Of a stretch of 64,000 bases of DNA, positions 25,948 through 34,297 are shown piece after piece. The DNA is taken from positions 62,001-126,000 of the forward strand of contig JBGSKQ010000065.1 of assembly GCA_041741095.1 (NCBI GenBank), read 5' to 3'. Source of the DNA: UBA6168 sp041741095 (lineage in GTDB: Bacteria > Bacteroidota > Bacteroidia > Chitinophagales > Saprospiraceae). A model generated the notes under the pieces. The model saw only the letters and a program-made list of their open reading frames with translations. It searched no databases and had not been told where the DNA came from. Made by a program: the position numbers and the translations under genes. The stretch's first letter is position 1. Every line of letters begins with the position of its first letter.

Positions 25948-26508
25948 TTAAGTAGTCAATTTCTCGATTGTATCGCCAATTTTGATTTTCCCAGGTTGAA
26001 CCACTTTCGCATACATTCCCCGCAGCCGCAAGTCCTTTCCGGCTGGGCTGTTGATAAACAACATGGCATCCATGCCGTAGCGCTCCACGAATTTTTTGCA
26101 GCCGGTGTGCGGTTTTGAAGTCACTTCGATAATGGCCGAGCCGACAACTAAGCGGGTGCCTGGCGGTAGGTTTTCCTTGCTCAAATCCATATCCACATAA
26201 AGCTGGTCGCCAGCGAGTTTCCAGCGATCTTTTTCCCCAGCCACCATCTGCACGAGGCGGGTGTTCATCAAAGTCAATTGCGCCTCAATATTTACCACGC
26301 CACCTGGCGAATCGGCTTGCGCCCGGGCCAGCCAATTGTCGCCCACCAGGCCAAGGGTTTCGTCCAGTTGGCCTTCCTGAAGTTCTTCTCTCGCATATTT
26401 TTCTGGCCGGCAAACGATCATATCCAATCGGCCTTGATTTTTTGGGGAATCAAACACAGCGGGCATGCCTGCTGCCAGCTTCTCTTGGGTCATGTAAATT
26501 GTTTCCAT
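25948..26508 (-). CDS. MOSC domain protein
   Basis: This 186-residue protein has the MOSC fold, named after molybdenum cofactor sulfurase C-termini and thought to bind sulfur carriers or metal-sulfur cofactors. Diagnostic features are the late conserved Cys in KPHTGCKKFVERYGMDAMLF followed by the LRLRGMYAKVVQPGKIKIGD segment near the C-terminus. It lacks the N-terminal beta-barrel domain of larger family members. It is a single-gene unit. The exact reaction is unknown. Confidence 0.88.
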   Translation of the reverse strand: METIYMTQEKLAAGMPAVFDSPKNQGRLDMIVCRPEKYAREELQEGQLDETLGLVGDNWLARAQADSPGGVVNIEAQLTLMNTRLVQMVAGEKDRWKLAGDQLYVDMDLSKENLPPGTRLVVGSAIIEVTSKPHTGCKKFVERYGMDAMLFINSPAGKDLRLRGMYAKVVQPGKIKIGDTIEKLTT

Positions 26509-26951
26509 AGGAATTTATTTTTTTGAAATGCAATAGTCAGTTTTTCGGGCAAAATTTTACCCAAAATAAAAAACAAATGTGTGTCAAAAATGGAAGACCA
26601 TCCCAATTTTGGCGGCTTTCATTTTGTGCAAAGACTGCCTATTTCAAACGTCTGGCAGAAAAATTCTCCTGAAGGCTGTGTAACGGATTTGGCTTTTGAG
26701 TATTAACTGTGTAGGTTTGGCAATTGTAAAAATTTCATTATCTGTTTGAAATTTTTCCAAACGGAATTGGGAAACTTGCTGTTTTAACAGACTTTTGGAA
26801 CTGCTTTTGCAAAATGACCTTGCAGCACAGAACGAACTAACCAGCCGCATTCATTCCCGCACTAAATTTATTTGAAAATCACCCCTTTAAACAAACAACC
26901 CTGGCAGGGTGTTTCCAGGAAAATTTTTGGATTTCACCTTGCCCGGCAACT
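26509..26951. other. Intergenic stretch, nothing clear
   Basis: AT-rich sequence between the divergent MOSC gene and the 49-codon gene. The only frames are short and look random. No hairpin of note was found. Confidence 0.4.
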
Positions 26952-27101
26952 ATGGACATGAAAGAGTTTATCAAAAAAGCCTACCAGAAAAACGGCAAAA
27001 AAGCCGTCGCCATTTTCCTTGTTTATTTTGTGACCAAATGGACGCTCACCATTGTGTTTGGTGCCAAAATCGTTGCCGCCTTTAAAGGCTGGATCAACTG
27101 A
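26952..27101 (+). CDS. Small membrane protein, 49 residues
   Basis: ATG to TGA encodes MDMKEFIKKAYQKNGKKAVA followed by one hydrophobic segment (IFLVYFVTKWTLTIVFGAKIVAAF). The basic N-terminus followed by a single membrane helix containing VTKWTLT is a pattern seen in short proteins of Bacteroidota. It would sit in the inner membrane with the N-terminus inside. No partner gene is evident, since the next gene is over 400 bases away. Confidence 0.6.
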   Translation: MDMKEFIKKAYQKNGKKAVAIFLVYFVTKWTLTIVFGAKIVAAFKGWIN

Positions 27102-27515
27102 TGGCCAAGCAAATTATTCGCTTCTGCACATTTTCTTTGTTACTTTCAAAGGGCTGTATCCATTTCCCACTGAATTTCCGCCATTAACAACACGATCAGA
27201 ACTTTCGTTAAGTGAAGGTGTAACAGCTTTTCCTATTTGCGCTACATTTGCAGCGACAATTGGGTTAAAAAGTCCTTTAATTTTTTAGTTGCGGAGAACC
27301 ATATTTGGTTAATATAAAGTTGATAAAAGGTTGACAAAAGTTGATTGCCAAGCCTAATGATCAGAAAATCAACCGTTTATAAACAATTATTAACTCTTAT
27401 CAACCACGCCGCAACTTGAGTTATTTATAATTCCGCCTTTTTTTCCATTCATCAGTTTAGGTTTTTTCAAATCAATTCCCTTGTTGGATGGATAAATGGC
27501 GGCCTGTCTCAAGAA
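27102..27515. other. Intergenic leader before the sulfatase gene
   Basis: No gene is supported. At 27318-27346 three near-repeats AGTTGATAAA / GGTTGACAAA / AGTTGATT stand in a row, and a complementary ATTAACTCTTATCAACC lies at about 27388-27405. This could be an operator for a regulator, but nothing else supports it. Confidence 0.35.
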
Positions 27516-29513
27516 ATGGCAGAACTGACCTATGTATTGGGCAAGGAGCGTCCATTCCCCGGAACCCTGCCCAAGCAACTGACCTATGTACTCGGCATTT
27601 ACCTTACCGGACTGGTATTTTTTACCATCTTCCGCCTTATACTTTTTGTGCAGGAGTTCCACCAACTGCACTTTCTGCCTACCGATCAAGGAGCTTGGCT
27701 GGTAACCAAAGCCTTTTTGATGGGCCTTCGCTTCGACACCGTGGTGTCCGGCTACATCCTTACACTGCCTTTTTTGTTGCTCACTGCCGATGCAATCATG
27801 GGCTGGAACAGCCGTTGGTTGTACAAAATGGTCGTGGGGTTGACGACCGCCGGCTATTCATTCAGCTTTTTTGCCTGTGCCGTTGACTTGCCCTATTTCC
27901 ACCATTTTTATACCCGCCTTACCATGTCCGTGATGATTTCCGCCAATAGCGGCAACTCCTCGCTGCCAAGTACGATGGTGCTGCAAGAGTGGCGTTATTT
28001 GTGGGCCATTATCCCATTTCTATTGATTTCCCTCCTGTTTTTTTTCAGAAATAAACGCTTGATGCAGAGCGTCTTATACCGTACTGACGGCTTTTCGTTT
28101 GCCTCTTCTTTTAAGTCCTTTTTGCTGTTTGCGGCCCTGTTGACTTTCGGTATCTGGAACCGCTTTTCCCTTCAAACCCACATAGACGCAGGCACGGCCT
28201 ATTTTTCAGATTATGGCTTTACCAACATGCTGGGGCTAAGCCCAGCCTACACCTTTGGGTTGAGCTATGTTAACTCATTTAATGATGCCAAACAGGAAGT
28301 GCATTTCATGGGAGATGGCGAAGCCATCAGGAATGTGCAGCAATACCTTGAAATACCGGCGGCTCAGGAATTCAATTCGCCCATCGCCCGGCAGGTGGCT
28401 TTTGCCGATAGCCTCGCCAGCCAGCCCAATGTTGTGCTGGTCATCATGGAAAGTATGAGCGCTTTTAAAATGGGGCGCTACGGCAACAAGGAAAATCTGA
28501 CGCCATTTTTAGATGATTTAGCTACGAAAGGCTATGTGTTCGACAGCGTATTTACTACTGGCATCCACACTTTTGCCGGCATTTATTCCACCTTGTTTTC
28601 TCAGCCTGTCGTGAAACGCCAGCACCCCATGCGCAAAATTTCTTCGCAATCGGGTTTTGCCAATACACTTAAAGAAAAAGGTTATTCCACCATTTATTTT
28701 ACTACCCACGATGCCGAATTTGACAATGTCGGGCCCTTCCTAAAGGCCAATGGTTTCGACCGCATTGTTTCAAACAAGGAATATCCAAAAGAGAAAATCT
28801 TGAGCGCTTTGGGTGTCCCTGATGATTATCTATATGAACATGCCATCGGCGACATCAATAAAATTAACCAGGAAGGCAAACCTTTCTTTGCCACCATTAT
28901 GACGGGAAGCGACCACGGCCCATTCCTCATCCCCAATTATTTTCAACCACGGCACAAAGAGGCCACCCTTGGCATTGTGGAATATGTGGACTGGTCCGTG
29001 CAAAAGTTTCTGGACATGGCCGGGAAACAGGCTTGGTTTGACAACACCCTTTTCATCTTTGTGGCCGACCACGGCGCAGCGCTCGACAAGCGATATGACA
29101 TGTGCCTCAGTTATGTGCATACGCCCTTGATTATGTATGCGCCAAAACTGCTCGGCGAACCACAGCAGTTTGACCAACTTGGCAGCCAGATGGACATTTT
29201 TCCGACCGTTATGGGTTTGTTGAAATACCCTTACGTCAACAACACCTATGGTATTAATCTTTTCAGTGAAAAACGTCAGTTTGTCCCTGCCTTTGCCGAC
29301 GATAAGTTCACGGTTTTAAATGCGGAATACATGTTTGTTTCCAGGGAAAATGGGATAAAATCCCTTTACCATTATCGCTCCGGCGACCTCAACAACCACA
29401 TCAGCGCCTATCCCGATGTGGCACGGCAAATGGAAACTTATGGGCAAAGCATTTTCCAGTCCGCCCAATGGCTGAAGAAAAATGGCAAAACCGGGATGCA
29501 GGAGTTGCAATAA
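27516..29513 (+). CDS. LTA synthase/phosphoglycerol transferase-like membrane sulfatase-fold protein
   Basis: This 665-residue protein has about five N-terminal membrane segments (residues ~25-45, 70-95, 105-130, 160-178, 205-225) and then a periplasmic alkaline-phosphatase-superfamily domain. The catalytic region begins NVVLVIMESMSAFKMGRYG. The Thr nucleophile lies in FTTGIHTFAGIYSTLFSQP near residue 350, and metal ligands lie in MTGSDHGPFLIPNYF and FIFVADHGAALDKRYDM. This layout is that of LtaS-like enzymes, which in Gram-negatives add phosphoglycerol or phosphoethanolamine to glycans or lipids. The precise substrate here is unknown. It is monocistronic and convergent with the following gene. 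Confidence 0.9.
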   Translation: MAELTYVLGKERPFPGTLPKQLTYVLGIYLTGLVFFTIFRLILFVQEFHQLHFLPTDQGAWLVTKAFLMGLRFDTVVSGYILTLPFLLLTADAIMGWNSRWLYKMVVGLTTAGYSFSFFACAVDLPYFHHFYTRLTMSVMISANSGNSSLPSTMVLQEWRYLWAIIPFLLISLLFFFRNKRLMQSVLYRTDGFSFASSFKSFLLFAALLTFGIWNRFSLQTHIDAGTAYFSDYGFTNMLGLSPAYTFGLSYVNSFNDAKQEVHFMGDGEAIRNVQQYLEIPAAQEFNSPIARQVAFADSLASQPNVVLVIMESMSAFKMGRYGNKENLTPFLDDLATKGYVFDSVFTTGIHTFAGIYSTLFSQPVVKRQHPMRKISSQSGFANTLKEKGYSTIYFTTHDAEFDNVGPFLKANGFDRIVSNKEYPKEKILSALGVPDDYLYEHAIGDINKINQEGKPFFATIMTGSDHGPFLIPNYFQPRHKEATLGIVEYVDWSVQKFLDMAGKQAWFDNTLFIFVADHGAALDKRYDMCLSYVHTPLIMYAPKLLGEPQQFDQLGSQMDIFPTVMGLLKYPYVNNTYGINLFSEKRQFVPAFADDKFTVLNAEYMFVSRENGIKSLYHYRSGDLNNHISAYPDVARQMETYGQSIFQSAQWLKKNGKTGMQELQ

Positions 29514-29573
29514 AGATGTTGGATGCCTGAAATTGTGCAAGCAAAAAGTCAAACATCCAACTCCCAAGCCTTA

Positions 29574-30158
29574 TCATTTTACCCGGTAGCCCACGCCCAG
29601 TTTGAACAGCGAAACGCCAGCGCCCACCTCGCTCATCAAGACTATTTTTTTGGAAATAGCATACCGGAAACCCAAAATTCCGCCCGGCACTATCTTACCT
29701 GAACTGGGCTTGATACCCATGTGCCTGGACATTTCTTCCATGCCGTCTTGGGTAGCTTTTACCAGGGAATGGCAGTAGGCCACTGAAAACCCGCCGTAGA
29801 TGTCCATATTGTCGAAGCGGGTGACGTGGGCGGCAAACCTTGCCCCGGCCTCGAAATAGTTGTTTTTCCATCGGGCCAGCCGCCCGTCTGCCACGATCTC
29901 CTCTTTGGAAAAAGTAGCAGAATGGGCAAACGAGAGGCCGGCGCTCAGGAAATCATTGAACATCATTTCACCCGACAGGCTCAGGGGTGGTACACTTTGC
30001 TTGCCTCCGTCGGTTAAAAAAGTAGGGGCCAGTCCGAGGCTGAACTGGAGGTCCATTTGCTTGTCTTTGAAAATGCGGTTGGGCTTTTTGTACTGGGCGG
30101 AGACGAGGGATGAGAGCAGGAGGAATCCTGCCATCGAGAGAACGGTTTTCTTTTTCAT
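29574..30158 (-). CDS. Small outer membrane beta-barrel protein
   Basis: This 194-residue protein has a Sec signal (MKKKTVLSMAGFLLLSSLVSAQ). Strands alternate with turns (DLQFSLGLAPTFLTDGG, NYFEAGARFAAHVTRFDNMD, IVPGGILGFRYAISKKIVLM), and the C-terminus is LFKLGVGYRVK. It resembles the small OmpW/OmpX-like barrels common in Bacteroidota. The function is unknown. It converges with the sulfatase gene, with 60 bases between the stops. Confidence 0.8.
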   Translation of the reverse strand: MKKKTVLSMAGFLLLSSLVSAQYKKPNRIFKDKQMDLQFSLGLAPTFLTDGGKQSVPPLSLSGEMMFNDFLSAGLSFAHSATFSKEEIVADGRLARWKNNYFEAGARFAAHVTRFDNMDIYGGFSVAYCHSLVKATQDGMEEMSRHMGIKPSSGKIVPGGILGFRYAISKKIVLMSEVGAGVSLFKLGVGYRVK

Positions 30159-30359
30159 GATGACGAATATTTAGGGTGTAAAATCTTTGTAGCCAATTCT
30201 TTGAGAGCGCATTGGCTACGTAATGGATTACGCTTTTATGGACAAAAAAAGTTGGGTACGCCCCTATTTTAAAACAGCGGAAGTGGCAGGAATGACAGCC
30301 ATTTTACAATTCCAATTTTTAACCTAAAGAAAAATGTCAGGTGAGTTGCATCCTTAAAA

Positions 30360-31238
30360 TCACCCTTTCTCATGCAAGCTTTTCACTAAATTTTCTGCCA
30401 ATGAAAGGTGAGTATTCTGCGAGATCCGCACCCTGCGGAGTGGCTGATCCCAGGCGTCGGCCAGGACAGCATGTGCGTGGAAATTGCCAAAACCATCTTT
30501 TTCGCAGTAAACCCCCAACGGCAAACCTGGGTACCCACCCCATATTTTCAAAACGCTCCTTTCGATGTTCGTGACGGCAGACACTGCCGGATGGTGCAAA
30601 AGGCGCAGCAGTCGGCGGGTTTCATGATCGTTTTCACAGCAGCGGAAGGCAAACACGCCCTGGCCCGGGGCAGGGACAAATTCGATGGGATTAAATTTTA
30701 CAATGTGAAATTCTTCAATGTTCAATATTTGTAATTGAAAATTAGTGGCGTCGGCCACAAGTGCATCCATGTTCCCTGAGCGCAATTTTTCAAGCTCCTT
30801 GTCCAGGTCATTTTCCATTTTTTCAAAAAAAACATCTGGTCGAAAATGCAGCAATTGTGCTTTTTGCAAATCGGACGAAACGCCCAACCTTGCCCCGCTT
30901 TTTAGTTTAAATAATTGATTGTCAGCAATATGTGCCAAAGAAAATATAAGCCATATAGCGGGATCCCAGCGTTGGGAAACACCAGCAATGACAAGGCCGC
31001 CGGGCTGTGTCGTTGGCAAATCGGACAGCGGCTCAATGGTGGCGTCCAATTCGCCGATTTGTAAGGCAGCTTCCATTTTAGGTAAAATGCCTTGTTCGCC
31101 TGTTTTTTCAAAAAACACCATTTCAGTGGCCACGCCATGTTCGGCCAACAGACTTTGGCAGGTTGCAGCTTGCTTCATCGCCAGTTTATCGGCCCAGGTT
31201 CCAATTTTTATTTTTTTCAAAAGCCCCTTTTTTGGCAA
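30360..31238 (-). CDS. Hydroxymethylbilane-synthase-like protein lacking key catalytic residues
   Basis: This 292-residue protein aligns throughout with porphobilinogen deaminase (HemC). Recognisable segments are KIGTWADKLAMKQA, GELDATIEPLSDLP, GVSSDLQKAQLLHFRPD, FVPAPGQGVFAF and IERSVLKIWGGYPGLPLGVY. However, the dipyrromethane cofactor Cys of the GGC motif is Tyr236. The SSLRR arginines are replaced (SSDLQ, 121-125), the RGNV and TRL arginines are Glu142 and Glu148, and the Lys of HSxKD is Ser72. Asp73 of that motif remains. From family knowledge these losses should abolish the normal reaction. It is divergent from lpxD. It may be a repurposed pyrrole-binding protein or a decaying paralogue; a true hemC should exist elsewhere. 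Confidence 0.85.
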   Translation of the reverse strand: MPKKGLLKKIKIGTWADKLAMKQAATCQSLLAEHGVATEMVFFEKTGEQGILPKMEAALQIGELDATIEPLSDLPTTQPGGLVIAGVSQRWDPAIWLIFSLAHIADNQLFKLKSGARLGVSSDLQKAQLLHFRPDVFFEKMENDLDKELEKLRSGNMDALVADATNFQLQILNIEEFHIVKFNPIEFVPAPGQGVFAFRCCENDHETRRLLRLLHHPAVSAVTNIERSVLKIWGGYPGLPLGVYCEKDGFGNFHAHAVLADAWDQPLRRVRISQNTHLSLAENLVKSLHEKG

Positions 31239-31337
31239 AGGTAATTTGCTGAGGGCAAGTCTAAGCTACCACCTGCCCTCTAAACCCAAGTCTGGGATTC
31301 ACGCTTTGGCTTAAACTGGCAACTGTCGAACTTTTCC

Positions 31338-31345
31338 TACCTTTG
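31338..31345 (+). promoter_or_regulatory. -7 box (TACCTTTG) close to the lpxD start
   Basis: TACCTTTG matches TAnnTTTG and ends 5 bases before the lpxD ATG at 31351. If used, the transcript would begin at or next to the start codon and be nearly leaderless. No good -33 TTG was found at normal spacing. Confidence 0.4.
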
Positions 31346-31350
31346 CACTT

Positions 31351-32412
31351 ATGCAAATAGCAGCCAAAGAAATAGCAATGATGCTTGGCGGATCACTGGA
31401 AGGGGACGGAGAAGCAGTGGTCAGCAAACCGGGCAAGATCGAAGAGGGAGGGGCAGGTACGCTCACCTTTCTGGCTAATCCAAAATATGAAAATTTTGCC
31501 TATTCAACGGAGGCTGCTGCCCTGTTGGTACAAAAGGATTTCAAGCCTGCCATGCCGGTTGCAGCAAAGGCACTCATCCGGGTGGACGACGTTTACGATG
31601 CCGTTCGGAAGTTGTTGGAAAAATTTGACGAAGCAAGGGCCATAGCCACGGGCATTTCAGAAAAAGCCTTTGTTCACCACAGCGCAATATTGGCAGCCGG
31701 GGTTTCGATTGGCACTTTTACGGTCATAGAAGAGGGTGCTTCCGTTGGGGCAGGCACCACCATTTATCCCCAGGTTTTTATAGGTAAAAATGCGGTGGTA
31801 GGCAAAGGCTGCATTTTGTATCCTGGCGTAAAAATTTACCACGATAGCGTAATCGGCGACCATTGCATTTTGCAGTCCAATGTGGTCATCGGAAGCGATG
31901 GTTTTGGTTTCGCCCCGCAGCCGGATGGCAGCTACAAAAAAATCCCCCAAATCGGCAATGTCATCGTAGAGGATCATGTAGAAATAGGTGCCAATACGAC
32001 CATAGACCGGGCGACAATGGGCAGCACTATTATCCGCCGGGGCGTGAAGCTTGACAATTTAATCATGGTGGCCCACAACGTAGAGATAGGCGAAGATACC
32101 GTGGTGGCTGCCCAGGCTGGCTTCGCTGGCAGCGCCAAAATCGGCAAAAGCTGCCGAATTGGTGGGCAATCTGGCTTTGTGGGCCATATCACCGTTGCAG
32201 ATGGGACGCAAGTGCAGGCCCAAAGCGGCGTGGCAGCAGCCGTAAAGGAAGAAAATACAGCCCTGTATGGCTCGCCAGCCATTCCATACAATGACTACTT
32301 GCGCTCGTATGCCGTTTTTAAAAAACTACCGGATTTGTACAGAAAGATAAATGAACTGGAAAAAAGGATAGGCCACTTGGCCAGCCATGAACCAAAAGCC
32401 CAAAGCCATTAG
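31351..32412 (+). CDS. lpxD: UDP-3-O-(3-hydroxyacyl)glucosamine N-acyltransferase
   Basis: This 353-residue enzyme adds the N-linked hydroxyacyl chain to UDP-3-O-acylglucosamine, the third step of lipid A synthesis. The N-terminal UDP-binding domain (IAMMLGGSLEGDGEAVVSKP, LTFLANPKYENFAY) is followed by a left-handed beta-helix of hexapeptide repeats (VSIGTFTVIEEGASVGAG onward). The catalytic His lies in LIMVAHNVEIGEDT, with family motifs GFGFAPQPDG and GSPAIPYNDYLRSYAVFKKLPDL. The C-terminal helix is present. Its end lies 34 bases before the LpxC-FabZ gene, so they form an operon. The trimer acts in the cytoplasm. Confidence 0.97.
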   Translation: MQIAAKEIAMMLGGSLEGDGEAVVSKPGKIEEGGAGTLTFLANPKYENFAYSTEAAALLVQKDFKPAMPVAAKALIRVDDVYDAVRKLLEKFDEARAIATGISEKAFVHHSAILAAGVSIGTFTVIEEGASVGAGTTIYPQVFIGKNAVVGKGCILYPGVKIYHDSVIGDHCILQSNVVIGSDGFGFAPQPDGSYKKIPQIGNVIVEDHVEIGANTTIDRATMGSTIIRRGVKLDNLIMVAHNVEIGEDTVVAAQAGFAGSAKIGKSCRIGGQSGFVGHITVADGTQVQAQSGVAAAVKEENTALYGSPAIPYNDYLRSYAVFKKLPDLYRKINELEKRIGHLASHEPKAQSH

Positions 32413-32446
32413 CCATCAAAGCATTAATTTTCACACTTGCCCAATC

Positions 32447-33874
32447 ATGAATCAACAGACGATAAAAGATTCAGCTTCCGTGCAAGGTATTGGCCTGCAT
32501 ACCGGAAAAGAAGTAACGATGACCTTTCGGCCAGCCCCCGCCAATCATGGGGTTGTGTTCCAACGCATTGATTTGGCGGATAAGCCTACCATCAAAGCCG
32601 ATCCAACCTATGTCGTATCCACGCTCCGTGGCACCACCATCCAGCAGGGCAGTGCCCATGTGAGCACGGTAGAACATGCCATGGCGGCGCTATATGGTAT
32701 GTCTATAGACAATGTGTTGATTGAAATTGATGGTCCGGAAGTACCAATAATGGATGGCAGCGCTATTTCTTTTGTGAATGCCTTGAAAAAAGTGGGCATC
32801 GAAATTCAGGAGGAGCCGAGGGAATTTTTGGACATCACCGAGCCGGTCAGTTATTATGATGAGACGACTGGGACAGAACTGATGGCATTGCCCGCCGACC
32901 AGTTTCAGGTGACCACCATGATAGATTTCAATTCAAAAATATTGGGGCAGCAGTACGCCTTTTTGCCTGATATTGAGGATTTTATGGACGAAATTGCCCC
33001 GTGCCGCACTTTCGTTTTTTTACATGAATTGGAATATTTAGTTGAAAATGACCTGATAAAAGGCGGAGACCTCAGCAACGCCATTGTCATCGTGGACAGG
33101 CTGATGAACCAGGAGGAATTGGATGCTTTGGCAAAAAAGCTGGGCAAGCCGAGCGTCAAAATTGACAAAGAAGGCATTCTGAACACCCTCGAATTGTATT
33201 TCAACAACGAGCCTGCCCGCCACAAACTGCTCGACGTGCTGGGAGATTTAGCTTTGGTCGGCAAGCCGATAAAAGGTAAAATTGTAGCTACCAAGCCTGG
33301 CCACAAGGGCAATGTCGAATTTGCCAAAATCCTGAAAAAAATCTATACCGAACAGCGCAGGCTGAAAGGCGTGCCCAAATACGACCCGAACGTGGAGCCG
33401 GTCTATACGGCAATGGACATTGCCAACTACCTGCCTCACCGCTACCCGTTTTTCCTGGTGGACAAAATCATTGAAGTGGGCGAAAACTATGTAGTGGGCG
33501 TGAAAAACATCACGATCAACGAAGGTTTTTTCCAAGGCCATTTCCCCAATAATCCCATATTTCCTGGGGTTTTGCAGTTGGAGGCGTTGGCTCAAACGGG
33601 AGGCATCTTGGCCCTGACCAAGGTGGGGGATCCGGGCAATTGGGACACATATTTTGTAAAAATAGATGGGGCCAAATTCAAGCACAAAGTGGTGCCGGGC
33701 GATACGCTTATTTTAAAAATGGAGCTTACCGCCCCTATCCGCCGGGGCCTGGTGCAGATGCACGGCACGGCCTATGTGGGCAATAAACTCGTTTCGGAAG
33801 GCGAACTTACAGCGCAGATCGTGCGCAGGACAGAAGGCAAGAAAAAAGAAGAAATGGAAGTGAGCAATTCTTGA
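32447..33874 (+). CDS. lpxC/fabZ: Bifunctional UDP-3-O-acyl-GlcNAc deacetylase / 3-hydroxyacyl-ACP dehydratase (LpxC-FabZ fusion)
   Basis: This 475-residue fusion is typical of Bacteroidota. The start at 32447 (MNQQTIKDSASVQGIGLHTGKE) is preferred over 32387. The first ~300 residues are LpxC, the zinc deacetylase committing lipid A synthesis, with His in STVEHAMAALYG, the EIDGPEVPIMDGSA motif and the late RHKLLDVLGDLALVGKPIKG. From about residue 325 (MDIANYLPHRYPFFLVDKI) it is FabZ, with catalytic His and Glu in FFQGHFPNNPIFPGVLQLEALAQ. It joins fatty-acid supply and lipid A commitment in one chain. It follows lpxD at 34 bases; lpxA comes only after a 423-base gap. Confidence 0.97.
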   Translation: MNQQTIKDSASVQGIGLHTGKEVTMTFRPAPANHGVVFQRIDLADKPTIKADPTYVVSTLRGTTIQQGSAHVSTVEHAMAALYGMSIDNVLIEIDGPEVPIMDGSAISFVNALKKVGIEIQEEPREFLDITEPVSYYDETTGTELMALPADQFQVTTMIDFNSKILGQQYAFLPDIEDFMDEIAPCRTFVFLHELEYLVENDLIKGGDLSNAIVIVDRLMNQEELDALAKKLGKPSVKIDKEGILNTLELYFNNEPARHKLLDVLGDLALVGKPIKGKIVATKPGHKGNVEFAKILKKIYTEQRRLKGVPKYDPNVEPVYTAMDIANYLPHRYPFFLVDKIIEVGENYVVGVKNITINEGFFQGHFPNNPIFPGVLQLEALAQTGGILALTKVGDPGNWDTYFVKIDGAKFKHKVVPGDTLILKMELTAPIRRGLVQMHGTAYVGNKLVSEGELTAQIVRRTEGKKKEEMEVSNS

Positions 33875-34297
33875 TTTAGGGCGTTTACTGGGTTTGATGC
33901 CAAAATTTTCTTCCTTTTTTAATACAATAAAAGGAAGCGCATTTAGTTAAAAAGACGTTAAACAGAATGTGAAAAATACCGGGGGGTATTTTCGTTTAAA
34001 AGCCAGCGATTGAAAATTTGGAAAATTGGCAAAAGCCCTGTTTGGCAGGCTTTATCGCTTTTACAAATTAGCTTCAGCTTCAAACAATTTTAGTTGGGAA
34101 AAAAATACTCGAATCCTTCATTCTTGCATTTCTATTTTTATTTCCCTTTCCTATCCGGGGCAAGGACTCACGAAAGCCGATAGTTTTTTACAAAACTGTA
34201 TATCGGCACGCACCTTGCCTGTCCCCGTGTTTTTCATTTGCAAAACAACGAATCAGTATTCGGGAACACCAATTTTAAACTTTTGTAAACCACAACG
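33875..34297. other. Gap between lpxC/fabZ and lpxA with a hairpin
   Basis: At 33973-33992 AAAATACC-GGGG-GGTATTTT forms a perfect stem. The open frame at 34026-34301 has no family features. The separation is unusual, because lpxA normally follows fabZ closely. Confidence 0.5.

Noticed and set aside
27318..27405. Possible replication origin with DnaA-like boxes
   Set aside because: TTATCAAC only partly fits a DnaA box, and there is no dnaA, gidA or similar gene nearby.
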